The notes under the pieces: generated by a model | Told to the model about the DNA's origin: nothing | Database searches by the model: none | The model's input: only the letters and a program-made list of their open reading frames with translations | Shown here: positions 1 through 7,849 of the stretch, in pieces | How the letters are laid out: every line of letters begins with the position of its first letter | How positions within the stretch are numbered: position 1 is the first letter of the stretch | DNA from: Nesterenkonia sp. LB17 | Lineage (GTDB): Bacteria > Actinomycetota > Actinomycetes > Actinomycetales > Micrococcaceae | Direction of reading: 5' to 3' | Length of the DNA: 64,000 nucleotides | NCBI RefSeq assembly: GCF_022565915.1 | Contig: NZ_JAJOYX010000001.1 | Location: 744,001-808,000, forward strand | Made by a program: the position numbers and the translations under genes

Positions 1-273
1 ACCGTTCACCCGCGCTCCTACAACGACGCGAAGGTCATCGGCGAGTCCTTCCGGGACAACATCCCGGTGATCATGAACGTCACCGACATGGGCGAGGCCG
101 AGGCCAAGCGACTGGTGGACTTCTCCGCCGGGCTGGTCTTCGGCATGGGCGGATCCATCGAGCGTGTCACCAACAAGGTGTTCCTGCTGACCCCGAAGAA
201 CATCGAGGTGCTGGCTGAAGAGCGCGCCGCCGCAGAGACCCCGTCCTCGGCCCAGTTCTTCAACCAGAGCTGA
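1..273 (+). CDS. sepF: Cell division protein SepF (C-terminal part)
   Basis: This is the last 90 codons of an open frame that enters from the left edge, so the start is missing. The protein reads PRSYNDAK, then [10 protein letters not shown], then a glycine-rich [13 protein letters not shown] stretch, and ends in a short polar tail. This is the conserved SepF core fold, with the central glycine used for dimerisation. SepF anchors FtsZ filaments to the membrane and is essential in actinobacteria that lack FtsA. The following yggT and divIVA genes are the usual downstream neighbours, which supports the call. What is known of the family is inferred for this copy; the N-terminal membrane-binding helix is outside the window. 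Confidence 0.93.
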   Translation, partial: TVHPRSYNDAKVIGESFRDNIPVIMNVTDMGEAEAKRLVDFSAGLVFGMGGSIERVTNKVFLLTPKNIEVLAEERAAAETPSSAQFFNQS

Positions 274-279
274 ACCAAG

Positions 280-285
280 TACGCT
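280..285 (+). promoter_or_regulatory. Candidate -10 element (TACGCT), near-leaderless yggT
   Basis: TACGCT matches TANNNT and lies 8 nt before the GTG of yggT. No Shine-Dalgarno sequence is visible in between. It is the weakest member of the leaderless set seen in this window. Confidence 0.3.
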
Positions 286-293
286 TCTGAGCT

Positions 294-581
294 GTGGATC
301 TCTTAACCGCGCCCCTGTACCTGCTGCTGACCATCTACCAGTTCGCTCTGGTGGTCCGCATCGTCTTCGACCTCACCCAGCAGTATGCCCGCAGCTGGCG
401 ACCCAAGGGCTTCGCGCTCATGATCGCCGTCGGGGTCTACACCATCACCGACCCGCCGATCCGCTGGATCCAGCGCAAGGTGCCGCCGCTGAACCTGGGC
501 GGAGTGTCCCTGGACATGGGATTCCTGCTGGTGTTCCTGGTCGTGGTGATCGCGAAGATGGTGCTGCGCGGATTCGCCTGA
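294..581 (+). CDS. YggT family membrane protein
   Basis: This is a 95-residue protein with two hydrophobic segments, roughly residues 3-25 and 70-92. A middle part contains ITDPPIRWIQRKVPP, the typical YggT pattern in which a D-P-hydrophobic motif precedes a basic turn. YggT proteins are small integral membrane proteins encoded next to sepF and divIVA in Gram-positive bacteria; their biochemical role is poorly defined. The start is GTG at 294, and no Shine-Dalgarno sequence is visible. The gene begins 20 bp after sepF and is followed by a 174-bp gap before divIVA. Family assignment is firm; function is unknown beyond its link with envelope and division genes. Confidence 0.9.
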   Translation: MDLLTAPLYLLLTIYQFALVVRIVFDLTQQYARSWRPKGFALMIAVGVYTITDPPIRWIQRKVPPLNLGGVSLDMGFLLVFLVVVIAKMVLRGFA

Positions 582-755
582 CCCGAAGGTACCTCGCGGG
601 TGAGCGTCCAGCACTGCGCCGTTGGACGGACCTCGACGCGTGAAAGCCGCACTTGAAGGTTGTAGTCGAAGGCAACGAATCGCAATGGGTATCCTGATGG
701 ATGACCCAAAGACCAGCTTCACAGCTTCCCCAGCCACTCGATGAGGTGACACCGC

Positions 756-1664
756 ATGGCCCTGACCCCCGATGACCTCCTGAACAAGGAATTCCCCGAG
801 ACCAAGTTCCGTCCCGGTTACGACAAGGACGAGGTCGATGACTTCCTTGACGAGGTGGTCGTCGAATGGCGGCGCCTGGCCCAGGAGAACGAGGAGCTCA
901 CCGCCAAGGTCGCGGCTCTTGAGGAACAGCTCGAGGAGAACCCGGCGAACCTGGAGCCCGATGAGCTCAAGGATGCGGGCCTCTCGGGCTACGCCGGCAC
1001 CACCTCGACGATGACCGGCTCCGCGGACCCCAGCACCGAAGAGCACGAGCTCAGCGCCGACTCGTCGGTCACCGCGCACCCCGAGTACGCGCTCGGAACC
1101 CGCCCCGCACAGGAGCGTCCCGTCGCCGCGGAGCCCGCTGCGAGCGACCAGGCCACCTCCGCCACCGGCGTGCTCGCCATGGCGCAGCAGCTGCATGACC
1201 AGTACGTCTCCGAGGGGGAGCAGACCCGCGCGGCCTACATCGCCGAGGGCGAGGCCAGGCGCACCGAATACATCACCGAAGGTGAGCAGACCCGCAGCGC
1301 CTACATCGCCGAGGGCGAAACCACCCGGGATGCCTACATCGCCGAGGGTGAGACCCGCCGCGACGAGCTGGTCAGCACCGCAGAGGCCACTCACGCCCAG
1401 CTGCTGGCCGAGGCCGAGCGCCGCCGCAACGAGATCGTCACCGAGGCCGAGACCCGCGCCGAGAACGTGATCGAAGAGGCGGAGCTGACCTCGACCCGCA
1501 CGCTGAACGCGCTGGAGCGCAAGAAGGCCGACCTGGAGTCCAAGGTCGGCGAGCTGACCAGCTTCGAGCGGGACTACCGGGCACGGCTCAGGGACTACAT
1601 CGAAGGTCAGCTGGCAGATCTGAACAGTCGCGGCTCCATCGAGAAGGAAGCCACCGTCAACTGA
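756..1664 (+). CDS. wag31: DivIVA/Wag31 polar growth scaffold
   Basis: This 302-residue cytoplasmic scaffold recruits the cell wall elongation machinery to curved membrane at poles and septa. Residues 1-60 are the classic DivIVA domain (MALTPDDLLNKEF, then FRPGYDKDEVDDFLDEV) with the first coiled coil. Residues 65-140 form an acidic, low-complexity linker. Residues 150-248 are an unusually regular coiled coil of nine consecutive 11-residue units; the first five begin Y-(I/V)-x-E-G-E. A final helix follows (FERDYRARLRDYIEGQL). Wag31 homologues in mycobacteria are phosphorylated; here the linker carries many Ser/Thr. The ATG lies behind GAGGTGACACC, an acceptable ribosome site. The repeat block differs from the usual less regular coil (see findings). 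Confidence 0.96.
   Translation: MALTPDDLLNKEFPETKFRPGYDKDEVDDFLDEVVVEWRRLAQENEELTAKVAALEEQLEENPANLEPDELKDAGLSGYAGTTSTMTGSADPSTEEHELSADSSVTAHPEYALGTRPAQERPVAAEPAASDQATSATGVLAMAQQLHDQYVSEGEQTRAAYIAEGEARRTEYITEGEQTRSAYIAEGETTRDAYIAEGETRRDELVSTAEATHAQLLAEAERRRNEIVTEAETRAENVIEEAELTSTRTLNALERKKADLESKVGELTSFERDYRARLRDYIEGQLADLNSRGSIEKEATVN
1203..1499 (+). repeat. Nine 11-residue coiled-coil repeats inside divIVA
   Basis: Residues 150-248 of DivIVA fall into nine 33-bp units, each starting with Y, L, I or V and carrying E-(G/A)-E at positions 4-6, for example YIAEGETTRDA. The first five units are close copies and the later four are diverged. An 11-residue period is the hendecad pattern of right-handed or near-straight coiled coils. 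Confidence 0.85.
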
Positions 1665-1707
1665 TCCAGCTCCTCGACGCCGAGCGCTCAGGGTGACACC
1701 TGACCTG

Positions 1708-1713
1708 TAGAAT
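1708..1713 (+). promoter_or_regulatory. -10 element TAGAAT for leaderless lspA
   Basis: TAGAAT ends exactly 6 nt before the GTG start at 1720, so transcription should begin at or next to the start codon. There is no Shine-Dalgarno sequence. The same 6-nt spacing recurs at nrdR, hisE, metG, leuB and the FAH gene. Confidence 0.6.
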
Positions 1714-1719
1714 TCAACG

Positions 1720-2406
1720 GTGTCGAAACAGCTCTCAGATGACCATCAGCGGTCCATGCGAACCCCGTCCCGCCGAACTGCGCTCATCGTGGCAGCGGCC
1801 CTGGCGGTGTTCGCCTGGGCCGCTGATCAGTTAACGAAGGTGTGGGTCGAAACCACGATGACCCTGGGGGAGCGGACCGAGGTGCTGCCCCCGGTGCTCT
1901 ACTGGCGCTACCACCTGAACCCGGGTGCCGCCTTCTCCATGGGCACCGACTACACCTGGGTCTTCACGCTGATCATGATCGCGGTGCTCGGCTATGTGGT
2001 CTTCAAAAGCCGCGACCTCGGCGGCTCCTGGCTCTGGACGCTGGGCCTGGGCGGGCTCGCCGGCGGAGTCGCCGGCAACCTCACCGACAGGATCTTCCGC
2101 GACCCCTCCCTGAACGGGGAAGGGATCAGCACCTTCGGTCAGGGCCACGTGGTGGACTTCATCGCCGTGCCGAACTTCGCGATCTTCAACATCGCCGACT
2201 CCTTCATCGTGTGCTCGATCATCGCGATCTGCACGATGATGGTCTTCGGGCTGAACCTCGACGGCACCCGGGAACAGAGCGGGAAGACGTCTGACACCGC
2301 GAACACCGACACGGGGAAATCTGACAACCGGAAGTCTGACACCCGGAAGTCTGACACCCGGAAGTCTGACACCGCGAACATCGACGCTGCGGAGACCGAC
2401 GCATGA
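1720..2406 (+). CDS. lspA: Prolipoprotein signal peptidase (signal peptidase II)
   Basis: LspA cleaves the signal peptide of lipid-modified prolipoproteins in the membrane, acting after Lgt, which is encoded at 31220. The 228-residue protein has four hydrophobic segments between residues 20 and 180. The family blocks are present: NPGAAFS, GNLTDR, GHVVDFI and FNIADS. The two catalytic aspartates are about D146 and D160. After residue 185 it carries an extra hydrophilic tail rich in KSD(T/N)R repeats, which the core enzyme does not need. The start is GTG 1720, preceded by a leaderless-type -10 element. The next gene begins inside the stop codon (ATGA), so the two are translationally coupled. 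Confidence 0.96.
   Translation: MSKQLSDDHQRSMRTPSRRTALIVAAALAVFAWAADQLTKVWVETTMTLGERTEVLPPVLYWRYHLNPGAAFSMGTDYTWVFTLIMIAVLGYVVFKSRDLGGSWLWTLGLGGLAGGVAGNLTDRIFRDPSLNGEGISTFGQGHVVDFIAVPNFAIFNIADSFIVCSIIAICTMMVFGLNLDGTREQSGKTSDTANTDTGKSDNRKSDTRKSDTRKSDTANIDAAETDA
2328..2372 (+). repeat. Three perfect 15-bp repeats in the lspA tail
   Basis: The unit CCGGAAGTCTGACAC occurs three times without a mismatch at 2328, 2343 and 2358, with a degenerate copy just upstream. Each unit encodes a five-residue RKSDT step in the C-terminal tail. Confidence 0.9.
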
Positions 2407-3353
2407 GCACCCAGGACATCGCAGTGCCCGCAGAGCTCGACGGCGGCCGCGCCGACGCCGTGCTGGCCACCCTCTTCGAGGTCTCCCGCACGGACACCAC
2501 CCAGTGGCTCAAGGACGGGCGGGTCACCTGGGCGCAGGACCGCACCCAGGGGCGCTCCGCCGGGCGGACGGTGAAGAAGTCTGACCGGCTTGCCGCCGGC
2601 ACCGAGCTCGCCGTCGTCGTGCCCGAGAAGCATGACCCCTTGGAGGTGAGGATCGAAATTGTGGAAGACATGACCCTGTTGCACCAGGACACCGAGATCG
2701 TGGTGGTGGACAAGCCCGTCGGCGTGGCCGCGCATCCCTCACCCGGCTGGACCGGGCCCACCGTGATCGGGGGCCTGCTCGCCGCCGGGGTGGAGATCTC
2801 CACCTCCGGGGCCCAGGAGCGCCGCGGGATCGTGCACCGCCTCGACGTGGGCACCTCCGGGGTGATGGTGGTGGCCAAGACCGAGCACGCCTACACCCTG
2901 CTCAAGGACGCCTTCCGCCAGCGCACCACCCATAAGAGCTACCACGCGCTGGTCCAGGGGCTGCCCGATCCGGTGGACGGGACCATCGACGCCCCCATCG
3001 GCAGGCACCCCGGACACGACTGGCGGTTCGCGGTGCTCGACGGCGGCCGTGAGTCCCGCACCCACTACCGGCTGCAGCAGGCCTATGGCCGGGCCAGCCT
3101 GATGGACGTCACGCTGGAGACCGGCCGGACCCACCAGATCCGGGTCCACTTCTCCGCGCTGGGCCACCCCTGCGCGGGAGACCTCACCTACGGCGCCGAC
3201 CCGCAGCTGGCCGCCGATCTCGGACTGACCCGGCAGTGGCTGCACGCGGTGGAGCTCGGGTTCCACCACCCCGGCAACGGCGACTGGGTGAGCTACCGCA
3301 CCGACTACCCCGCGGACCTGGCCCAGGCCCTCGAGATCCTGGAGAACGGCTGA
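2403..3353 (+). CDS. RluA-family RNA pseudouridine synthase
   Basis: The 316-residue enzyme isomerises specific uridines in ribosomal RNA. An S4-like RNA-binding region spans roughly residues 5-75 (AVLATLFEVSRTDTTQWLKDG). The catalytic domain follows, with the signature GIVHRLDVGTSG; D148 is the expected nucleophile. The later family block TGRTHQIRVH is also present. Orthologues next to lspA in actinobacteria are annotated RluD-like, modifying the helix 69 region of 23S rRNA, but the exact target cannot be read from sequence. The ATG overlaps the lspA stop by 4 bp, and dnaE follows after 2 bp, so the three genes look like one transcript. Confidence 0.93.
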   Translation: MSTQDIAVPAELDGGRADAVLATLFEVSRTDTTQWLKDGRVTWAQDRTQGRSAGRTVKKSDRLAAGTELAVVVPEKHDPLEVRIEIVEDMTLLHQDTEIVVVDKPVGVAAHPSPGWTGPTVIGGLLAAGVEISTSGAQERRGIVHRLDVGTSGVMVVAKTEHAYTLLKDAFRQRTTHKSYHALVQGLPDPVDGTIDAPIGRHPGHDWRFAVLDGGRESRTHYRLQQAYGRASLMDVTLETGRTHQIRVHFSALGHPCAGDLTYGADPQLAADLGLTRQWLHAVELGFHHPGNGDWVSYRTDYPADLAQALEILENG

Positions 3354-3355
3354 GC

Positions 3356-6300
3356 ATGGCAACCACCGGCGATTTCGTCCACCTGCACAACCATACCGAG
3401 TACTCGATGCTCGACGGCGCCGCGAAGATCGGGGAGCTCTTCGAACAGACCCAGAATCTCGGCATGCCCGCAGTGGCCACCACTGACCATGGGTTCCTCT
3501 TCGGCGCCTACGAGTTCTGGAAGACTGCCCAGAACTACGACGTGAAGCCGATCATCGGACTCGAGGCCTACCTGTCTCCGGGCACGCATCGCTCCGACCG
3601 CACCCGGGTGAAATGGGGCGACGGGGTCATCGGGGAGAAGGACGTCTCCGGCGGCGGCGCCTACACGCACATGACCATGTGGGCGGAGAACACCACCGGG
3701 ATGCACAACCTCTTCCGGATGGGCTCGCTGGCCTCCCTGGAGGGCTACTTCTACAAGCCGCGGATGGACCGGGAGCTGCTGGAGACCTACGGCAAGGGGA
3801 TCATCGCCACCACCGGCTGCCCCTCCGGAGAGATCCAGACCCGGCTGCACCTGGGCCAGTACGAGGAGGCGAAGAAGGCCGCCGGGGAGTACCAGGACCT
3901 CTTCGGGCGGGAGAACTTCTACTGCGAGCTGATGGACCACGGCCTGGACATCGAGCGCAAGGTCAAACAGGACCTGATCAAGCTCGCCCGCGAGCTGAAC
4001 ATGCCGATGGTCGCCACCAACGACCTGCACTACACCCACCAGCATGATCACAAGGCCCACGGGGCGCTGCTGTGCGTGCAGTCGAACTCCACCCTGGATG
4101 ACCCGAACCGGTTCAAGTTCGGCTCCGAGGAGTTCTACCTCAAGTCCGCCGCCGAGATGCGCGACCTCTTCCGCGACTTCCCCGACGCCTGCGACAACAC
4201 CCTGGCCATCGCCGAGCGCTGCCAGGTCGAGTTCAACGAGTCCGCCTCCTATATGCCCCGGTTCCCGGTGCCCGATGGAGAGTCCGAGGAGTCCTGGTTC
4301 ATCCAGGAGGTCGAGAAGGGTCTGCACTACCGGTTCCCGAACGGCATCCCGGACGAGGTGCGCAAGCAGGCCGAGTACGAGATCGGCGTCATCACCCAGA
4401 TGGGCTTCCCGGGCTACTTCCTGGTCGTGGCCGACTTCATCACCTGGGCCAAGGAGCAGGGCATCCGAGTGGGTCCGGGCCGCGGTTCCGGGCCCGGCTC
4501 GATGGTCGCCTTCGCGATGCGCATCACCGACCTCAACCCGCTGCAGCACGGGCTGATCTTCGAGCGCTTCCTCAACCCCGACCGCGTCTCCATGCCCGAC
4601 TTCGACGTCGACTTCGATGACCGTCGGCGTTCCGAGGTCATCCAGTACGTGGTCAACAAATACGGCGACGAGCGCGTGGCCATGATCGTCACCTACGGCA
4701 CGATCAAGTCCAAGCAGGCGCTGAAGGACTCCGCCCGGGTCATGGGGGAACCCTTCTCCACAGGCGACCAGCTGACCAAGAAGATGCCGCCCGACGCCAT
4801 GGGCAAGCCGATGCCGCTGGGCGACATCTACGAGTCCAAGTCGGCCCGGTACTCCGAGGCCGCCGAGATGCGGGAGTTCGTCGACTCGGACCCACGGATG
4901 AAGGAGATCTTCAACCTCGCCTCCGGGCTGGAGGGGCTGAAGCGCCAGTGGGGCGTGCACGCGGCAGGGGTGATCATGTCCAGCGACCCGCTGATCGACA
5001 TCATCCCGATCATGAAGCGCGAGCAGGATGGCGCGATCATCACGCAGTTCGACTATCCGATCTGCGAAAACCTGGGTCTGATCAAGATGGACTTCCTGGG
5101 TCTGCGCAACCTCACGATCATCTCCGACTGCCTGGAGAACATTCAGCTCAACAAGGGCATCGAGCTCGACCTGGAGAACCTCGAGCTCACCGACCGGGCC
5201 GCCTATGATCTGCTGGCCCGCGGAGACACCCTGGGAGTCTTCCAGCTCGACGGCGGCGGCATGCGCTCGCTGCTGCGACTGATGCGCCCGGACAACTTCG
5301 AAGACATCTCGGCCGCCCTGGCGCTCTACCGCCCGGGGCCGATGGGTGCGAACTCGCACACCAACTATGCGCTGCGCAAGAACGGGCATCAGGACGTCAG
5401 CCCGATCCACCCGGAGCTGGAGGAGCCGCTGCTCGAGATCCTGGGCACCACCCACGGGCTGATCGTCTACCAGGAGCAGGTCATGGCCATCGCGCAGAAG
5501 GTCGCCGGCTACTCGCTGGGCCAGGCCGACATCCTGCGCCGCGCCATGGGCAAGAAGAAGAAGTCCGAGCTGGACAAGCAGTACGTGAACTTCTCTTCCG
5601 GCATGGAGTCCCACGGCTACTCCGCCCCGGCGATCAAGGCGCTGTGGGACGTGCTGCTTCCGTTCTCCGACTACGCCTTCAACAAGGCCCACACCGCCGC
5701 CTACGGGCTGATCGCGTATTGGACCGCCTATCTCAAGGCCAACTACCGTGCCGAGTACCTGGCCGCCCTGCTCACCTCGGTGGGTGAGAACCGCGACAAG
5801 CTCGCGCTCTACCTCTCCGAGTGCCGCCGCATGGGTGTCACGGTGACCTCCCCGAGCATCAACGAGTCCGCGCTGACCTTCACCCCGGTCGGTGACGACA
5901 CCATCCGCTTCGGCATGGGCGCGGTGCGCAACGTCGGGTCCAACGTGGTCGCCGGGATGGTCTCCGCGCGGGAGGAGAAGGGCCGCTACGAGACCTTCGC
6001 CGACTTCCTCAAGAAGGTGCCGATGCAGGTGTGCAACAAGCGCACCGTCGAATCGCTGATCAAGGCCGGCGGATTCGACGAGCTCGGGCACACCCGGCGG
6101 GCGCTGGTGACCATCCACGAGCAGGCCATCGACCAGGCGATCTCGGAGAAGAAGGGCTCCCAGGCCTATGAGACCGACCTCTTCGGCAGCGCCGACATGG
6201 AGCTCGGAGACTCGCTCTCGGTCAGCGTCCCCGACCTGCCGGAGTGGGAGAAGATGGACAAGCTCTCCTTCGAGCGCGAGATGCTCGGCCTCTATGTCTC

Positions 6301-6892
6301 TGACCATCCGCTCCAGGGCCTGGAACGGGTCCTGGCCCACCATGCGGATCGCTCCATCTCCTCGGTGATGGGGGAGGACGGCCCGGCCGACGGCGCCGGG
6401 ATCACGATCGCCGGGATGATCACCTCGCTGCAGCGCCGGGTGGCGAAGTCCTCGGGAAACCCCTACGCACGCGCCGAGATCGAGGACATGGCCGGCACCA
6501 TCGAGGTGATGTTCTTCGGCAAGACCTATCAGGCGGTCTCGATGATCCTGGCCGAGGACCTGGTGGTCTCGGTGAAGGGTCAGATCGACCGGCGTGAGGA
6601 CGGCAGCGTCACGCTCAAGGCCATGGACGTGACCGTGCCGGAGATCAATGAGGACGGCAACGCCGGGCCCGTCGTCGTCTCCGTCTCGTCCCAGCGGGCC
6701 TCGGAACACCTGGTCATGGAGCTGGGACGGACCCTGCGCGCGCATCGCGGCAACAGCGACGTGCACGTGCGGCTGCTCTCCGGGGACAAGATCGAGCTCA
6801 TGCGGCTGGGCCACGAGTACCAGGTCAGTCCCTCGCCGGCGCTCTTCGGGGATCTCAAGGTGTTGCTCGGCCCAGGCTGCCTGGAGCTCTGA
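3356..6892 (+). CDS. dnaE: DNA polymerase III subunit alpha (replicative)
   Basis: This is the 1178-residue catalytic subunit of the replicative polymerase. An N-terminal PHP domain starts with VHLHNHTEYSMLDG (residues 8-21). The polymerase palm carries the acidic motif PDFDVDFDD at about residues 414-422, which holds the metal-binding aspartates. Further on are KKMPP, the fingers block YRPGPMG and the thumb region. The C-terminal part contains helix-hairpin-helix and OB-fold segments. Length and order match DnaE1 rather than the error-prone DnaE2/ImuC. ATG 3356 is chosen because the protein then begins at the PHP domain, although the frame stays open upstream inside the pseudouridine synthase gene. 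It lies 2 bp after that gene. Confidence 0.97.
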   Translation: MATTGDFVHLHNHTEYSMLDGAAKIGELFEQTQNLGMPAVATTDHGFLFGAYEFWKTAQNYDVKPIIGLEAYLSPGTHRSDRTRVKWGDGVIGEKDVSGGGAYTHMTMWAENTTGMHNLFRMGSLASLEGYFYKPRMDRELLETYGKGIIATTGCPSGEIQTRLHLGQYEEAKKAAGEYQDLFGRENFYCELMDHGLDIERKVKQDLIKLARELNMPMVATNDLHYTHQHDHKAHGALLCVQSNSTLDDPNRFKFGSEEFYLKSAAEMRDLFRDFPDACDNTLAIAERCQVEFNESASYMPRFPVPDGESEESWFIQEVEKGLHYRFPNGIPDEVRKQAEYEIGVITQMGFPGYFLVVADFITWAKEQGIRVGPGRGSGPGSMVAFAMRITDLNPLQHGLIFERFLNPDRVSMPDFDVDFDDRRRSEVIQYVVNKYGDERVAMIVTYGTIKSKQALKDSARVMGEPFSTGDQLTKKMPPDAMGKPMPLGDIYESKSARYSEAAEMREFVDSDPRMKEIFNLASGLEGLKRQWGVHAAGVIMSSDPLIDIIPIMKREQDGAIITQFDYPICENLGLIKMDFLGLRNLTIISDCLENIQLNKGIELDLENLELTDRAAYDLLARGDTLGVFQLDGGGMRSLLRLMRPDNFEDISAALALYRPGPMGANSHTNYALRKNGHQDVSPIHPELEEPLLEILGTTHGLIVYQEQVMAIAQKVAGYSLGQADILRRAMGKKKKSELDKQYVNFSSGMESHGYSAPAIKALWDVLLPFSDYAFNKAHTAAYGLIAYWTAYLKANYRAEYLAALLTSVGENRDKLALYLSECRRMGVTVTSPSINESALTFTPVGDDTIRFGMGAVRNVGSNVVAGMVSAREEKGRYETFADFLKKVPMQVCNKRTVESLIKAGGFDELGHTRRALVTIHEQAIDQAISEKKGSQAYETDLFGSADMELGDSLSVSVPDLPEWEKMDKLSFEREMLGLYVSDHPLQGLERVLAHHADRSISSVMGEDGPADGAGITIAGMITSLQRRVAKSSGNPYARAEIEDMAGTIEVMFFGKTYQAVSMILAEDLVVSVKGQIDRREDGSVTLKAMDVTVPEINEDGNAGPVVVSVSSQRASEHLVMELGRTLRAHRGNSDVHVRLLSGDKIELMRLGHEYQVSPSPALFGDLKVLLGPGCLEL

Positions 6893-6939
6893 GCGGACTG
6901 CGGCACCCGGTCGGCGCCAGCAGACGCAGGCCGACAGCG

Positions 6940-6955
6940 TCACAACATCTTGTGG
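6940..6955 (+). promoter_or_regulatory. NrdR box 1 (upstream of nrdR)
   Basis: TCACAACATCTTGTGG keeps the CAC-N8-GTG frame and the internal A..AT.T pattern of the NrdR box consensus. Its centre is 31 bp from box 2, three helical turns, the usual tandem spacing. Confidence 0.72.
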
Positions 6956-6963
6956 TCGAAGAT

Positions 6964-6993
6964 TTGAAGCACACTATATGTGGTGGGTAGACT
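6964..6993 (+). promoter_or_regulatory. nrdR promoter (TTGAAG - 18 bp - TAGACT), leaderless
   Basis: The -35 TTGAAG (6964-6969) and -10 TAGACT (6988-6993) are 18 bp apart, and the -10 ends 6 nt before the ATG at 7000. NrdR box 2 fills the spacer, so a bound repressor would block RNA polymerase. Confidence 0.65.
6971..6986 (+). promoter_or_regulatory. NrdR box 2 (inside the nrdR promoter)
   Basis: ACACTATATGTGGTGG matches the NrdR consensus at nearly all conserved positions and again has CAC-N8-GTG. It lies between the -35 and -10 elements. Confidence 0.75.
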
Positions 6994-6999
6994 CGGGGC

Positions 7000-7503
7000 A
7001 TGTACTGCCCCTATTGCCGCCATGACTCCTCCCGAGTCGTCGACTCCCGCATGCTCGATGATGGCTCCGGCATCCGGCGACGTCGGCAGTGCCCGCAGTG
7101 CTCCAAGCGGTTCACCACCATGGAGACCACCAGCCTGAACGTGATCAAGCGCTCCGGAGCGGCTGAGCCCTTCGATCGGTCCAAGGTGATCAACGGCGTC
7201 CGCAAGGCGTGCCAGGGCAGGCCGGTCTCCAACGATGACCTCGCCGTGCTGGCCCAGGAGGTGGAGGAGAACATCCGCGCCGCGGGCAACGCCGAGGTGG
7301 ATGCCAACGACGTCGGGCTCGCGATCCTCGGCCCGCTGCGCCGCCTGGACGTGGTCGCCTATATGCGTTTCGCCTCGGTGTACCGCGGGTTCGATTCGCT
7401 GCAGGACTTCGAGAACGCGATCGCGGAGCTGCGCCGCGAGGAGCTGCACGGACCTTCAACCTCAGGTGCAACCGTGGTGCAGCCCAGATTCGGATTCCGT
7501 TAG
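7000..7503 (+). CDS. nrdR: Transcriptional repressor NrdR
   Basis: NrdR is a 167-residue ATP/dATP-sensing repressor of ribonucleotide reductase genes. The N-terminal zinc ribbon has CPYC at residues 3-6 and CPQC at about 31-34. An ATP-cone domain follows ([16 protein letters not shown] onward, about residues 47-137). Length and layout are standard; the C-terminal 20 residues are variable. No nrd gene is in the window. Two NrdR boxes sit directly before the gene, which suggests negative autoregulation. The ATG at 7000 has no Shine-Dalgarno sequence, consistent with a leaderless mRNA. A strong hairpin terminator follows the stop codon. Confidence 0.96.
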   Translation: MYCPYCRHDSSRVVDSRMLDDGSGIRRRRQCPQCSKRFTTMETTSLNVIKRSGAAEPFDRSKVINGVRKACQGRPVSNDDLAVLAQEVEENIRAAGNAEVDANDVGLAILGPLRRLDVVAYMRFASVYRGFDSLQDFENAIAELRREELHGPSTSGATVVQPRFGFR

Positions 7504-7515
7504 ACTCAAGTCTGT

Positions 7516-7564
7516 ACCGGTGGCGGTCTCTTCTGGGGAAGGTTGAGAGCGCCACCGGTCTTTT
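7516..7564 (+). terminator. Rho-independent terminator after nrdR
   Basis: A perfect 10-bp stem, ACCGGTGGCG pairing with CGCCACCGGT (7516-7525 with 7550-7559), is followed by CTTTT. It ends the nrdR transcript. Confidence 0.85.
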
Positions 7565-7655
7565 CATCCCCGGTGATGGTCCCGACATGCCGTGCGGTGC
7601 AGGACTCACCGCAGGCCCGCGCAGAACCTCCTGCGGGAGACCCCGGACGCACGGA

Positions 7656-7694
7656 TGGTCCGGAGAGAACCCCCTGAACTTTCTCTCCGGACCA
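7656..7694 (+). repeat. Perfect 14-bp inverted repeat in the nrdR-luxR gap
   Basis: TGGTCCGGAGAGAA (7656-7669) is the exact reverse complement of 7681-7694, with an 11-nt loop. There is no T-run after it. The 285-bp gap (7565-7849) also has a smaller CCCGC/GCGGG hairpin near 7612-7636 and no convincing gene. The repeat could be an operator or an RNA hairpin. Confidence 0.7.
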
Positions 7695-7807
7695 CCTGCG
7701 CCTCCGAGGAGGCCCTTCCATTACACGCCGCGTGCGCAGGCGCCTCGCGCAGATGGAGCAAAACCACGTAGTTCGACCGGTGAAACCCAGTAGAAGATAC
7801 GGGCCGG

Positions 7808-7813
7808 TATAGT
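7808..7813 (+). promoter_or_regulatory. Candidate -10 (TATAGT) for the LuxR-type gene
   Basis: TATAGT lies 36 nt before the GTG at 7850, leaving room for a short leader and the AGAGGAG ribosome site. No good -35 is visible at the right distance. Confidence 0.35.
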
Positions 7814-7849
7814 TGACGGGCATCTGATCCATCAATAGAGGAGCCCACG

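Noticed and set aside
3305-6943. A 1212-codon open frame opposite dnaE
   Set aside because: DnaE motifs are clear on the plus strand. The antisense frame has the composition of a codon-position shadow.
7587-7793. A 68-codon frame in the nrdR-luxR gap
   Set aside because: No ribosome site and no recognisable motif. It spans the 14-bp inverted repeat, which is better explained as a regulatory element.
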